Origin: Mesostigma viride
Taxonomy: Eukaryota > Streptophyta > Mesostigmatophyceae > Mesostigmatales > Mesostigmataceae
DNA: 64,000 bases
Assembly (NCBI GenBank): GCA_009746045.1
Contig: RPFO01000065.1
Coordinates: 3,230,483 to 3,294,482 of the forward strand
Direction: 5' to 3'
The position numbers and the translations under genes were made by a program. Positions within the stretch are counted from its first letter, which is position 1, and the number at the start of each line of letters is the position of its first letter. Under the pieces are notes generated by a model, which did no database searches, had not been told where the DNA came from, and saw nothing but the letters and a program-made list of their open reading frames with translations. Shown here piece after piece: positions 21,420-32,737 of this stretch.

Positions 21420-22293
21420 TTTTGTCCTCAATTGAGGACATGTGAGTTTGGGGCACTGTCAGCTCTGTAGAGCCCCTGAACTCAGTGACACATGGCCGAG
21501 CATGAAAAATGGGTGGTCCCCCATCAGCCTGAGGTTTATGCTTGCACACAAACTTTAACCTTAGCTTCTTGGCTCCAGCTGGCATAGCATCAAGAGGAGT
21601 CACAGGTGGTGTGCCGTGTGTGGGACTACGTGCATCTGGAACAACCCACTCCTCCCTGGCTTTGGTGGTAAAAGCTTCCCGCCACTTAAGAAACCCAATC
21701 TGCGTCTGGCAGTCCCGTACAATATCATCATAGGACAGGGGAGACATGGATGCAACATCCCATCTACCAAGCCCAAACGCTGAAGGGTGTAGCTTTTGAG
21801 AGTGTATGAGGTCCTCCACACACGGTTCCTGACCTGGGAGGTACTTGGGCTTAACTGCATTGATGGCAGCATCCAACCCAGTGCTAATCTGGCTCAAAGG
21901 GATTTTAAAATGATCTAGAGGCACCTGTCCTACCCCTGCCACACTCAACCTCCCAGCTGAGATGACAACACCAGGGTAAGATACAAAAGGTTCCCCTACT
22001 AACAGGGCATTCCCTGAGTAACCCTCAACCACCTGAAATGGAGTGGGCATACCCAAGATTTGAATGCTCACCTGACCTTTGACCTGCATTTTGGTTTTGC
22101 CTGAAAAATCTGACACTCTAGCCCATGGTGAGGCCTTCATTTTCAGACCAGATACAGCTGCTGCACTGATGATACTCACCTGTGCTTGGGTGTCTACAGC
22201 CAAAATACTAGGATCTTGACCTGCATCCCCTACAGCATTGACCTGTGCTGTACCTGTTGCCACAACTGCTTTAGTGTTGTGTGCCTTGTGCAA
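21420..22293 (-). pseudogene. Copia aspartic protease and RT N-terminus
   Basis: A retropepsin-like segment at the start reads ILAVDTQAQVSIISAAAV, corresponding to the D-T-G-A-x-x-S-x-I active-site block with G replaced by Q. The later LLVGEPFVSYPGVVIS resembles the second conserved block (LLG-x-x-F). The frame then runs into the Copia RT start: QIGFLKWREAFTTKAREEW, LRLKFVCKHKPQADGG, and ARPCVTEFRGS corresponding to the K-ARLV-G region. The order is unusual: the protease-like domain lies after the integrase, whereas Copia elements normally have it before. The frame overlaps the end of the integrase frame (22230), implying a frameshift. Confidence 0.75.
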
Positions 22294-23903
22294 GGCCTTA
22301 AGAATCTCAGCAAATGACTTCCTGGGAACGACAGGATCTGCTCTATCTTGTGACTCCTCCAGGTGTGAGGGAGGGCTACCTGCTGCTCACCCTGTGCACC
22401 GTCCTCCTGCCCAGGTGGACTATTGGGTTGTAGTGGGGCTGCACTACTGAGGAACACAGGAGCTTCTACTGTGGTACTAGTGCTTGCATCAATGACGTCC
22501 CTAGCCAATTCATTGGGTGAGATCAATCCACCAGACTCCTGCTCTGAATCCATGTCCAAGAATTCTACCCCTGACACGTCTGCCAGTGGTGGGTAATAAA
22601 GCTTGAGTCTATGCTTGCTGACCACACGCTCTCTGTCATGTTGTATAGTGACTGCAGTCCCTTCTTCATGAATTTTGGTGACTACAGCTGGACCGTGCCA
22701 TCTGGCAGAGTGTGCTCTTCCTCTGTCACCCTCTCTGAAAAACAACACATGGTCCCCCACTTCAAACACAGGCCTGGCATTATTTTTGTCTTTCTTTGCC
22801 AGCAACTTGGCTAAGTGCTGCCTTTGTGTGTTGTAGTGAGTGTGTACCTCTGAAGCATAGCTGCCTGACTGAAGGCCAGTTGGGGTGATTTCCCCAAAAG
22901 GTGAGGACATTATTGGTTTGGCGTTTAGCTGGGTAGTCACCCCTGCTGCCCAAGATGCCCTGTCAGCATAGCTACCAGAGTCAGCCAACCTGGATGGCAT
23001 TTTTCTTATCACATCCCTGATGGCTCTCATGGTACGTTCTACCAACCCCTGACGTTCATGATCTTGAGCCCCAGACACTTCTATCTTGGGCAGATCATTC
23101 CTGTCCTGGATGCAGAGAAACTGCTGATCCAGCATTACTTTTTCAATGGGGTGAAAACGTGCCAAGGCTATCTGTAAAGCTCTGTGCAGCTGCTCTTTAT
23201 CCATCCCAGGCAGAGGCTCCACTACCACAAACCTTGACCAGGCATCCTTTATGACTAGGTAGTATACCGTGTCCTTCACCACGTGTATAACATCCCCAAC
23301 CAGTTTGCCTCTAGCCAGTGGTGGTGTGGCCACATGCCATTTTCTGGGCTTAGGAGCATATAGCTGACATTGCTCACAGTGCTTACGTACGTGCCTGCAC
23401 ATCTGTTCCAGATCATGGCCTTGTATTTTATTGGCTAGCCTTTCAGCCACAGCCTCATGGCCCATAACCTTGTGCAGTTGCTCTGCTAGAGCACCATACG
23501 TGATTACCTTTTCTGCTGCTGCACTAAGGGAAGCTATGGTGGGGTCACGCATCATGTGTGACAGTGTCATATCATATGCCACATCCCATGCAATCCACAT
23601 CATCACACTCAGGCAACACTTGGCAGACAGAAGGTAACAGGAAACCATTTGTGAAAAATGGTGAGGGTAGCTTACAGGATTCTCCCTGGTCTGCCGCCCC
23701 CCGCGGTTGTAGCGCCCTGGCGTGTTCTTGTTGTGCCTGGGAGCCGTGCAGCGCGCTCCTGCTGCAATGGGGTGACGTGTTTTCCAACATCCAGGACAAA
23801 CATCCACGTCAGAACCATAGTCGGGTTTGCCCTTCCAGCAATCATCTTTTAGGTGCCCCTTACAAAGGCACCTAGTACAATGTTTGGTGGGGTCATGAGG
23901 CAA
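22230..23903 (-). pseudogene. Copia nucleocapsid zinc knuckle and integrase
   Basis: It begins with a perfect CCHC zinc knuckle, CTRCLCKGHLKDDC (C-x2-C-x4-H-x4-C). The integrase follows. The HHCC zinc domain is HKVMGH ... HCEQCQ. In the catalytic core, D is in GDVIHVV, D in VMLDQQF, and E in QGLVERTMRAIRD. A C-terminal module VFEVGDHVLFF ... ARWHGPAVVTKI ... VVSKHRLKLYY resembles the GPY/F module better known from Ty3-type integrases. A long acidic/Ser-Pro linker follows. The open frame is about 557 codons, one of the better preserved parts. Its frame is +1 relative to Gag at a G-run around 23907-23912. Confidence 0.87.
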
Positions 23904-26399
23904 CCTCTTGTCCCCCCTGCTGGCTTAGCACCCCCTGGCTTGCTAGCTCCCCCACTTTGTTTTCTGTTTTTGTTGTTGTTATTCTCCCCCCCCCTTGTTT
24001 CCACCTCCCCCACTTTTTTGTTTTTGTTTTTATCCCCCCCATTACCGCCTTTACCTGGGCCACCAGCGACTGCATCTGCTTTTTGGAGAGCCCCGTACCT
24101 GAGGCTTCCTCCCCCTTTACCTGCTTCACCTTTACCTCCTTGGCTGCAGCAGCAAATGGCTCTAGGCATTGCTGCACATAAGCCATTGCCTTCCTGAAGT
24201 CCTCCCACTTATCCTTCAGACCTGCCAGTATGACTGACAGGGTGGTAGGGTCCAGTTCTGCCTTTTGTAGCCATAGGTGTACTAGGTACTTGGCATTGAG
24301 CTTCTTAAGCTCCTCATCCCCCTCTATGTACATGACATACTTTTTGTTGTCACTCACATAGTCACGCTTATTGACCTTATACGCCTCTATCCACTGGAAG
24401 CCCTTAAGTACTTCTAAGTGCTCCCCCGTGGTAACAAGTGCCCTAAGGTCTACCATGAACTGCGCCCACAACACATTTTCTGCCACATCTACCCCGCTGC
24501 TGGCACGCTTTTGGTACAATTGTACCAACTGCTGGATAGGCTTGGCAGATTGATGGATGGGTGTGGATGCACGCAGGGATGCAAACCAATCACGCACATT
24601 ATCACTAGCATACGCATGTGACAACTTAAACAACCACTCCCTAGCTTCGTCCTGGGTATGGCCCTCTGGCAAAGCCGGGAACACTAGCTTATCCTCTTTC
24701 TTTTTTGGATCAAACCTGGGCCTACACAAGGCCGTGTTGGTCGTGGTGGTCGTTCCTGCAGGTGGCTGCTGCTGCTGCTGCGGCTGCTGCTGCTGCTGCC
24801 CGCCCGCTTGGTGCGCTGGTGCAGACTCTTGGGTGCCGTGTCCTCCCCCGCCCTGGTTGCCCCCCCTCTCTCCGCCATCCTCCCCCTCGTCCCTCCTGCG
24901 TTTTGGCTGTGGCGTGCATGCCTCCTCCGGTGCCCTTCGCTTGGCTGGCTTTAGCGAAGCCACCAGCCTCGCCACCGTGTCGGCCAGCCTGCCATGCTCC
25001 GCCGGGGTGAGCTCCCTCCCCTCGTCCAGCATCTGCTAGGCCAGCTGGAGTTGCCGCCGGATGTCCTCCCGGTGCGACAATGTCGCTGGACCGGGTTCGC
25101 CCCGGTGTGTCACCCTGGTTCGCGCCGCTGTGCCATCTCTGTTAGAGATGGTGTGCGTGGGCTGCGACAGAAAATGGTACAACTGCTCGGTGGAAATGCG
25201 CTCATCCGGCATTAAACCAAACTCAGCTCTTACCGCCTCCCCCATGCATCCCCTCACAGCAGCCTTCTTGATGTTCTTGGACATACGGCGTCGCTGCTTG
25301 AGCATACGCCGCTCCAGCCTGCCGATGCTCGCCTCCCAGATGGCCAGCTTCCGGCGGTAACGCTCCTCGGCTTCCCTACGAGCCGGCCCCTGCAACGGTG
25401 CCAGCTCGGCGACCTTCCTGTATTTCCAGGACTTCATGTCGCGGGTCAGACGCTCACACCGCACCTTGGTGTGAGACATCTTCATCCTAATCCTCGCCGC
25501 GAGCGCCTCGGCGGCCCTGTCGCGCTCCTGCTGCTCGCGCAGCTTCCTCTGCTCAATCTCATCGCGCCTGCGCTGCTTCTTCGCCCTCTCCGCCTTGAAG
25601 ACCTCCAGCCTCCGCTTCGCCTCCTTCTCGCGCTCCTGCATGGCTGGTGTCATCTCCACCAGGTCTTCAGCATATCCGAAGCCGACGGTCCCGTCAGGGA
25701 AAACTCGGACTCTTGGAGAACCCCGTCGATCTCCCGCGGGATCGTCTCAGACCTGCGAAGACGTTGAAAACACGCCAGGTCGCCCCGCCTGACCACCTCG
25801 TAGGTCGGCGAGGCCGGCCTCCTCAGGGCCGCGCGGACCCTTGCAGCATCCTCCATCTGCATTGCCCTCTCACGTGACCGCAGATCGCCGCCTCTCCTCC
25901 GCTGACTCCTGCATGCTCAGCAAGGCGACGTGCCAGTGCAGCGTCGGCTTCCACCTGCGCCGAGCGTGCCTCATCTGCCGACGATCGAGGGCTGCATGCC
26001 AAACAAGCCGAGAGAGCTGGTCTCTGACTCCTCGCCCGACTTCTCACCCGACGAGGTGACGCCCGGCCCCGCACCACATGGTGCATATGGCGGCCCCCTC
26101 GGAGCACGTGCCACCACCGGTGTCGAACCCCTCACCCGACGCATGAGAGGGATGCGCACAACTTCCTGCACAACGTCCCGATAAGACGGGTCCTCCTCCT
26201 CAACGTCATCGGGGTGCATCTCATCCCGGGTGTTCCTGTCCAAAATCTCCTGGCGCAAACTCGCCAGGTCCGAGTCTGATGTCCCCGAGTCGTCAGACAT
26301 GGGGGACGAGGATGACTGATACGACGTCACCTCCTCTTCCGAGGATGTCTCGGTCATCAGGGCCTTGCCCTTGTTGTTCGGAGCGTTCTTGGGAGCCAT
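23893..26399 (-). pseudogene. Copia Gag polyprotein, broken
   Basis: The start codon at 26399 is the first ATG downstream of the leader. Residues MAPKNAPNNKGKALM begin an acidic Ser-rich N-terminus. Coding continues in shifted frames (25862-25650, then 25659-25036, a Lys/Arg/Glu-rich helical segment). An in-frame TAG follows, directly before CAG ATG, then 25032-23893. The last part has a Gln-rich linker and the capsid-like helical block FPALPEGHTQDEAREWLFKL through GLKDKWEDFRKAMAYVQQCL. The zinc knuckle is in the next frame. At least two frameshifts plus the TAG separate the segments; the TAG could be a mutation or a readthrough site. Confidence 0.75.
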
Positions 26400-26434
26400 T
26401 TTTCGAAAAATGTGGGTAAAAATGGAGAGTGTGG

Positions 26435-26874
26435 AATCGTGGTTCTCTGAACATAGTTTCTTTATAGTGAGATGGAAGGGTAGCCGCTATAGCTAGGTTA
26501 TTGGGTTCACGTGACATACCTTTTGAGGCCGGTGCGGCCTGATCCGGATCAGTCGTGGCCAAAGCTTTGGCCAGTTTTTCTTGGCCAGGTGGCAGGAGCT
26601 ACGTTGAGATATAAACCTGCCACTGTCTAGGTTTCTTAGCTCATGGCGTAGTGATTAACTAGATCTAGATTCTTTCTCTCACGTACGCAGTATGTGACCT
26701 TAAATAGCCCCGGCAGCCTTACGTAAGCTGCCGGCAATTAGAACGCCACATTGCGTCATTTGTTCAGACGCAACATTTGCGTGGCGAAAAAATGCCGTCC
26801 GGGCCAAGGCCGCATGACACGCAAAAAAGGACAAAAACAAACCCACCTAGCTAAGGTCGGCCTCTTTTCTTTTC
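26435..26874 (+). repeat. Split direct repeat A1 of PAT element
   Basis: Nearly identical to A2 (40431-40867). It contains adjacent perfect palindromes, CTGATCCGGATCAG (26539-26552) and TGGCCAAAGCTTTGGCCA (26556-26573). Near 26712-26736 it has the imperfect palindrome CCGGCAGC-C-TTACGTAA-G-CTGCCGG. Confidence 0.92.
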
Positions 26875-26966
26875 ACGAGGGCGGCGACAGCAAGCCAGGG
26901 GAAACGAACCTCTGGTTTGACGAACCTGTACTGTCGGAGCCATTTTTGGCCCTGAGCAGCAATGCC

Positions 26967-28020
26967 GAAGGGGCGCAAAGCTACAGGAGGGCAGGCAGCG
27001 CGCGGGGAGGACGGGACGCCCACACCGCGGGCTGCTGCCGCCAGTCACGCGCCAGTCGCCTTCAGCGCCAAAAAGAAGCAGCTCGCCACTCTGCTCGCCA
27101 ATTAAGTGCATCAGCCCCGCAGAGGCGGTGGGGGCAGTCGAGCAGGTCTTCGGTGCCGAGGACTGGGTGACGGACGCCAGCTCGTGGAGCTCGAGCCAGC
27201 TGAAGTCTGTCGTGCAGTTGCTGGCCGATCACGTTGATGTTGGCGACGTGTTGGACGCACGTGACCCAAACGGAACGTTGGTGGCAAAACTGCTGGCCGT
27301 GGCAGATCTCGCGGCGGACGAGGAGGAGGATCAGGCGCTGCCACCAACGACACCTGCGCAGCGAAAAATGGCCAAGCCGAAAGGCGCGGCCAAGGTTTCG
27401 GCAGGTGGGGGGGCTGTCGGAAAGGAAATGAGGGCGAGGTTGGCGACATTCGTTGGGGCACCTCCGGAAACCGAAAATCAGGACGACGAGGAGGACGAGG
27501 AGGGGGAGGTCGCAGCCGAGAAATTCATGCAAGGTTTGAAGGCAGCGCTGGGAGGAATGGAGGGGGCGGGAAGCCACTTCAAGGCCTCGAAAGGGGTGGC
27601 GCTGCCAAGCCGAGCCAAGAGCGTGAAATATCGGGTTTCGGAGCGGGTGCTGCCGGGGGTGTTGGAGGACGCCAGCGACAATGGGATGGGAATCCGGTCG
27701 TGGGTCATGACGGTAAAGCCTGGAAATTGGCGGAACATGGAGAACAGGAAAATTGTCATGAACATTGCATTGGCCATGGACACCCTTCTCAAGGAGCTGG
27801 GCTCAGCAGCCGGGGAGCTTGTGGGCATGGAGTACCTAATGAGGGTGGTGGCGGCCTTGCTGCAGGTGGAAGGGCAAGGAGGGGGGGGTGGAAGGTGGCC
27901 AGCCACCTCCTGCCATTGGGGGAGGAGGCTGCACTGTCAGCCACCCCGGCTGTCAAGGCAGCTCTCCAAACTGCCATCCTCTTGGACAAGCTCAGCAAGG
28001 CTCAACAAGTAGGGAAATAG
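26967..28020 (+). pseudogene. PAT-element Gag-like ORF, frameshifted
   Basis: Probable start ATG at 26967 (MPKGRKATGGQAARG, basic). The first frame closes with TAA shortly after KKKQLATLLAN near 27105. Coding quality continues one frame over (VGAVEQVFGAEDWVTDASSW) through an acidic linker, and the block VMTVKPGNWRNMENRKIVM follows. A run of eight G at about 27881-27888 shifts the frame again. The C-terminus PAVKAALQTAILLDKLSKAQ ends with TAG at 28018-28020. No zinc knuckle seen. The nucleic-acid-binding Gag role is inferred from position. Confidence 0.6.
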
Positions 28021-28095
28021 AATCCCAGCGGGACCGCTCCCTTTTCCCGCTGCCATACCCATGCACTTAGGCCAGCGTACACCGCGTGGGGCAGG

Positions 28096-29885
28096 GTGAG
28101 ATCGGCACGCCGGCGACAGCGTGCCACGCGCCGCCACCGCGAGTACACACTGCAATGCAAGGTAGTGCGTTGGCTTAATTGGCTGTGGGGAGGGGGGCAA
28201 GACCCTCCTCCTAACCCTAGAGGGGCGTGCTCTAAGGGGAGGGAGGAGGCCCTTGCGAGGGTCAAGAGGCACTGCACCTGGCACAGTCGCCGCGTAGGGG
28301 GCGTTGCGACAGGCCAGGAGCAAGAAGGTGCTGATGCAATATATGGGAAGCAGAATAAGTATGAACAACTGCGCGCGGACGCGGTGAGTCTACCAAAGGC
28401 GGAGGTGGCGGGGAAGGCACGGCTGCTCGACGGCTGTTGGCTATGCGGCCGAGCTGGCGGGAGATATATGCCAGCGAAGCTAGAGAACTGCATCAAGCCA
28501 GCGGTCGTGGCGAGCGCAAAGTATTGGAATGTGCCCAAGCCCAGCCGGGGATGCTCCATGGCTGAATGGGGCAAGCTCATGAGCCGGGCAGCGGGCGTGG
28601 GCATGGTGGCGTTCCGGGAGAGGCGGCCCAAGTGGGTGGATGGCTGCTTTGGAGTGGCCAAGGGGGTGGGTGAGCTTCGGTTCATCGTCAACAGGAAGCT
28701 GGGCAACCTGCTGTGGGTGGACCCCCCCAAGATCCTGCTACCCCACCTGGGCATCCTCGTGGAGGTCTACATCAAAGGCTGGTGCTACTGCGCCAAGAGC
28801 GACCTCGTGTCATACTACTATTCCATCGAGGTGCCCGAGTGGTGGTGGGACTACCAAGGGCTTCCTAGTGTGTGGTCGACTAGCGTAGGTCTGGCAGGGC
28901 CCAGGCGGAAGGTGTGGCCCGTGCTCAAGGTGCATGCTGGCCATGGGACATTCCCATGCGGTGGCGCTGGGGGAGGCCATCCATGAGATGGTGCTCTACA
29001 TGACCGGTGCCCTGGATCCGAGGCGCCAGGTCAACTACCTCTCAAGCGCAGGTGAGCTCACCTTGGTGCGCGACGAGTGTGGCCAGCCACTGCGCTTGGC
29101 CATCGAGTACAAGGAGGAGCGCGCCGGGGAGCTTCAGATTGACCTGGAAAACCCCCCTGCCCCCATGCTGTCCATCACTATTGATGACTTGGTGGCCAGC
29201 AACGGGCGGACCTGCGAGGCGGTGAACCAGCTCATCACGCGCGCTATTGAGGAAGGCTACCTCCCTAACAACCTTGTGCCGTCTAAGGAGAAGACTAAGA
29301 TGGCGAGCCTGGAAGGGGACGAGCTAGAAGCCCTAGGGGTGGTGCACCGACGGAACGGCGTGCTGGAACCAACGGTCAAGCAGCTCAACCTTGTGATCGC
29401 CCACACGCAGGCTATATACTCACTCGAGGCCGAGCTACGGCCGAGGGGCTGGCTGCCGTCTTGGGGCGGTGGTTGTGGCTGCAGATGTTAAGCCGCAGCT
29501 GCTTGTCCATTTGGCAGCAATGTTTCAAATTCATCAGCCTGCAAGGGTGGGGGCAGCGATCCTGGGTGCTGTGGGCCGGGAGGAGTTAGAGTGTGCCCTG
29601 GCCTTGGCTCCCATGCTAAGGGTTGACCGAAGCGCACCTTTGGCCCGTGAGGTGGTTGCATCTGACGCGTCCACCTACGGGCAAGGTGTCGTGTACGCAA
29701 CCATGGAGCCGGGCGATGTGACGGAGCTGGCGAGGGCACGAGAGGTGCGGGGGTACCCGACTTTGCTCATACCAAGTGAGGTGGCCTACGCTGGCCCTAG
29801 GCCACTGAGCGCGCGGGCGCAACAAGCAATCACTAGCCAGCAATGGCGGGTTGGGGTCCGGAGTCGTTGGCGGGATCCGGGGATG
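28096..29885 (+). pseudogene. PAT-element reverse transcriptase and start of RNase H, frameshifted
   Basis: Copies the element RNA to DNA. RT blocks visible: GVGELRFIVNRKLGNLLWVD (R-x-I-x-x-x-R-x-x-N), KSDLVSYYYSIEVPEW (catalytic D in SDL-x-x-x-Y), MGHSHAVALGEAIHEMV, and MLSITIDDLVASNG (the Y-x-D-D equivalent, here T-I-D-D). The block GYLPNNLVPSKEKTKM (V-x-S-x-x-K) and the thumb region follow. RNase H begins with VVASDASTYGQGVVYA (first catalytic D). Frame changes are needed near 28940, 29440 and 29590. The frame is cut at WRDPG by the DNA transposon and resumes in phase at 38952. Confidence 0.8.
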
Positions 29886-29959
29886 GGGTGGTTTTACCGG
29901 ATTAGGATACATTTGCACGGCTTCAAATGTATCCTAAATGCACCATTGGCAAACATGGT

Positions 29960-30820
29960 TTCTGGACATGGTCGATATCATTAATATGTTTGGCAAGCAT
30001 AATATGATCATGCTTGCCAAAGATGTTGTCTCTTTTCATATTTCACACATATATTATCGGCCTCGGCGTGCCATGCTTCCACGTTTGTTGTCTCTTTTCA
30101 TATATTGTGAATATGATCAATAAAATTCCAAACATGACCATGTTGGAGACTTCAAGTGGAGCATCATGATTACTGTTTTCACTATTACGTAACCCATGGT
30201 TCATGTTAACATGGCATAATGAGCAATCCTATTGACCCCATGACTAATGGTGAAGTTAATAAAGTTACATCGTGGCACGTCACTATAGCATCAAGTTGCA
30301 TCATTGTGCATAAAGTAGTTTAGCACTGAGTTGGCATGCCAACACCAGGTACACTAAATAAATTAAAACCAGAATTGATAAACAACCCAGTATCCAAATA
30401 CAGTATCCATATATATGCAGGTCGTACTACAGGTACAGCCACGGCTGCCACGCGGCTTCTGCAGCGATCACGCTCTTTCTCCTAGACAATTGCTCTACTG
30501 GTCCAGGCTACAGGTCGGTCGACTTGGACCATGATGCGTCAAGAACAGTTAATTGACCGACTTAAACAAGATGTTTGTCTACATGCAGCTGTCTGCACCT
30601 AACTAACGCGAAACCGCGTGCTACCAAATATAGGGGCAAATGCATGAGTAACACATGTCAACGCACAACCGGTGGAAATCACGCGATACCAACCGCGGCA
30701 ACAGTGGTGTGAACATAGCGGGCACTGACATGCAAAAAAGCACCAGCAGCGGCATCAGTAGCAAATTGTAGTAGCGGAACAATAGCCACTACATCAATGC
30801 AACAACACATCAGCCCAGCA
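29960..30820. other. Left non-coding part of the TIR transposon
   Basis: AT-rich, with repeated CATATTT, GGCAAGCATAATATGATCAT-like words near 29990-30120. No gene recognised. Confidence 0.4.
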
Positions 30821-30829
30821 ACACAGCAG

Positions 30830-31180
30830 CAGCATGACCGTAGCACAGCAGCAGCACAACTGTAGCACATCAACACGGCCGCATAGCAGGAGCACAAGTC
30901 AGCGCAGCAGCAACTTAGTATGCCGATTCCTGAATTTCCTATCAGTGGACTATAGTCCATTGATAGGAAATTCACTAATAGGCAGTACTAGCTCAGCAGC
31001 ACGGCAGCAATGCAGCAGTGCATCAACACAGCAGCACGACAGCAATACATCAGCGGCACGGCAGCAATGCAGCAACACATCAGCACAATAGCACAGCAGC
31101 AGCACGGCAGCAATGCAGCAGCAATAGCATGGCAGCACAGCAGCAGCAGCAGCACATGAGCAGCTCAATGACAACAACGC
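30830..31180 (+). repeat. Degenerate AGCAGCA/CAACAC repeat with 42-bp palindrome
   Basis: Trinucleotide-like CAG/CAA/CAC mixture. It is interrupted at 30932-30973 by a 42-bp inverted repeat (arms GAATTTCCTATCA ... TGATAGGAAATTC around TGGACTATAGTCCA), with a single mismatched pair. Open frames across it are compositional. Confidence 0.75.
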
Positions 31181-31190
31181 TGCTTGCGCT

Positions 31191-32688
31191 TCAGCAGTCG
31201 TCGTCGTCGTCATCGTCATCGGCAAGGATGAGCGCTCGCTTCCGACGCCGGGAGGCGCCTGCGTTGTTGTTCTCCGCCACAACGTCGCTGGGTGGAACCA
31301 TCTCGCGCAATCGAGCCTCGGCCAGGGTGATATCCGGCGCTTGCAACGCAGGGACGACCACACCGGGGCACCCGCAGATCTGTGCCTCCAGCTCGTGGAG
31401 AGGCACGCAAGAAACCGCGTCCTCCTCCCAACGGGCACCCCAGTACATGGCTACCATGTCGTTTTGCGTGTCGACAACAGCGACACGACCATGGTACCTG
31501 CCGTCCCGGCTTTCGGTGCGACCGTCCGCGGATGTCACACGCTCCGACGCCCAATGACACACGACTTGCCCTACGAGGTTGCGGCTGCCACTCTTGACCT
31601 GCAGCGTTACGCCTTCCCAGCATGCCTTCGCCATGCCGACGATGCCCTTCGAGCATTCAGCATCTTGCCACTTCACGACCGGGTGTTCCGCGTCATAGGG
31701 CACCTCCTTCAGCGCCTTTAGGCACTCCTTGGTGAGCTTTTCGTTCGCACCCAAGGAGACTCCATGGGGCGGCTGACCTCGCTTGCCCACCACTTGTGTC
31801 AAGACGAGGTCTGAGGCGGTGATGATCACCGTGTGCGCCGCAGTGGTTGGCGGATGGGGCCATTGCGCAATGTCTGTATTCCACGGGTGCCACGTGTCAT
31901 GCAAATGCTTAGCGCGGTATACAAAGAGCTCAATAGAAGGTTGGCCGCCATCCTCCTTCGCAACCACCTCCTTGATGATGCCAACGAGGACTGGAGTCCA
32001 CGTGAGCTTCGAGTTGCAGAGAATACCAGCTGAAGGGTGCCAGTATAGAACAGCGGAGCCTTTCTCAACGCCTTGCATGCGCTTCAAGTAAGCGACCTTG
32101 GCTGCCATGGCCCTGTCTTCTGCCGCCCATTCCTGCTGTGTGTGGCCATCATGACGAACTCGGTCTACCAGCGGGGTGACGCGCACCGCCTCTGCGTCGA
32201 CCAACGCCATGAAGTGCTCTTCTTGCGTCGGTGGTGGTTCAGGCGCTGCATCGTGCTCACGCAGGGCGGAGATGTCCGCGCGAGATGGCCACGGCAAAGG
32301 GCGCCACTCCTCAGGCACCTCCTCAGGGGCATGTGGGACTTGACTTGCGAAAAAAGGCCTTGTTTGGCTTGATGGTGTCGGGCGGAAAGTACCACTGCCA
32401 GATGCCATGGGGCAACTTCTCGACCCTTGTTTTGATCGACTCCAGCTCCTTCCCCAGAAACTCCATGTTCAATGGTGCGAAGGCTGGGGTGTCCTGCAAC
32501 ATCGGAATGCGGTCTGGATCCACAAGTCGGACGCCAAACAGCGGCCGCCCCTCCGCATCAAACCTGTATGGCTGTGTCATCGCCTTCCCGCACCGTGGCG
32601 CGCCTTCCTGTCGAGTCCCCGCGGGCTGCCACGGCGTCTTTTGGGACTCCGTGGTCCGGTAGGACAACCAGGTCTCTGTGTTGCCCTG
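31191..32688 (-). CDS. Unrecognised protein of the TIR transposon (C-terminal exon)
   Basis: A good acceptor (GCCGTCTTCTTCCAG on the minus strand) precedes 32688. The frame opens with VQGNTETWLSYRTTESQ, continues through RFDAEGRPLFGVRLVDPDR and LPHGIWQWYFPPDTIKP, and then needs a one-base shift at a T6 run (32354-32359). From there it runs ASQVPHAPEEVPEEWRPL through GTRGIQ-like and GSRNLVGQVVCHWASERV segments. It ends SRRRKRALILA plus eight D, C and TGA at 31191-31193. No motif was recognised; more exons may lie above the GC-rich array. The acidic D-run-Cys end resembles the gene ending at 3186 in the CACTA element. Transposase or accessory protein is inferred only from position and size. Confidence 0.55.
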
Positions 32689-32737
32689 TACCTGGAAGAA
32701 GACGGCGTGGTGCACCTTCATTGAGCGACCGCGTTTT

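Noticed and set aside
22238-25039. Plus-strand open frames across the Copia element
   Set aside because: Antisense shadows of the Gag and integrase frames on the minus strand.
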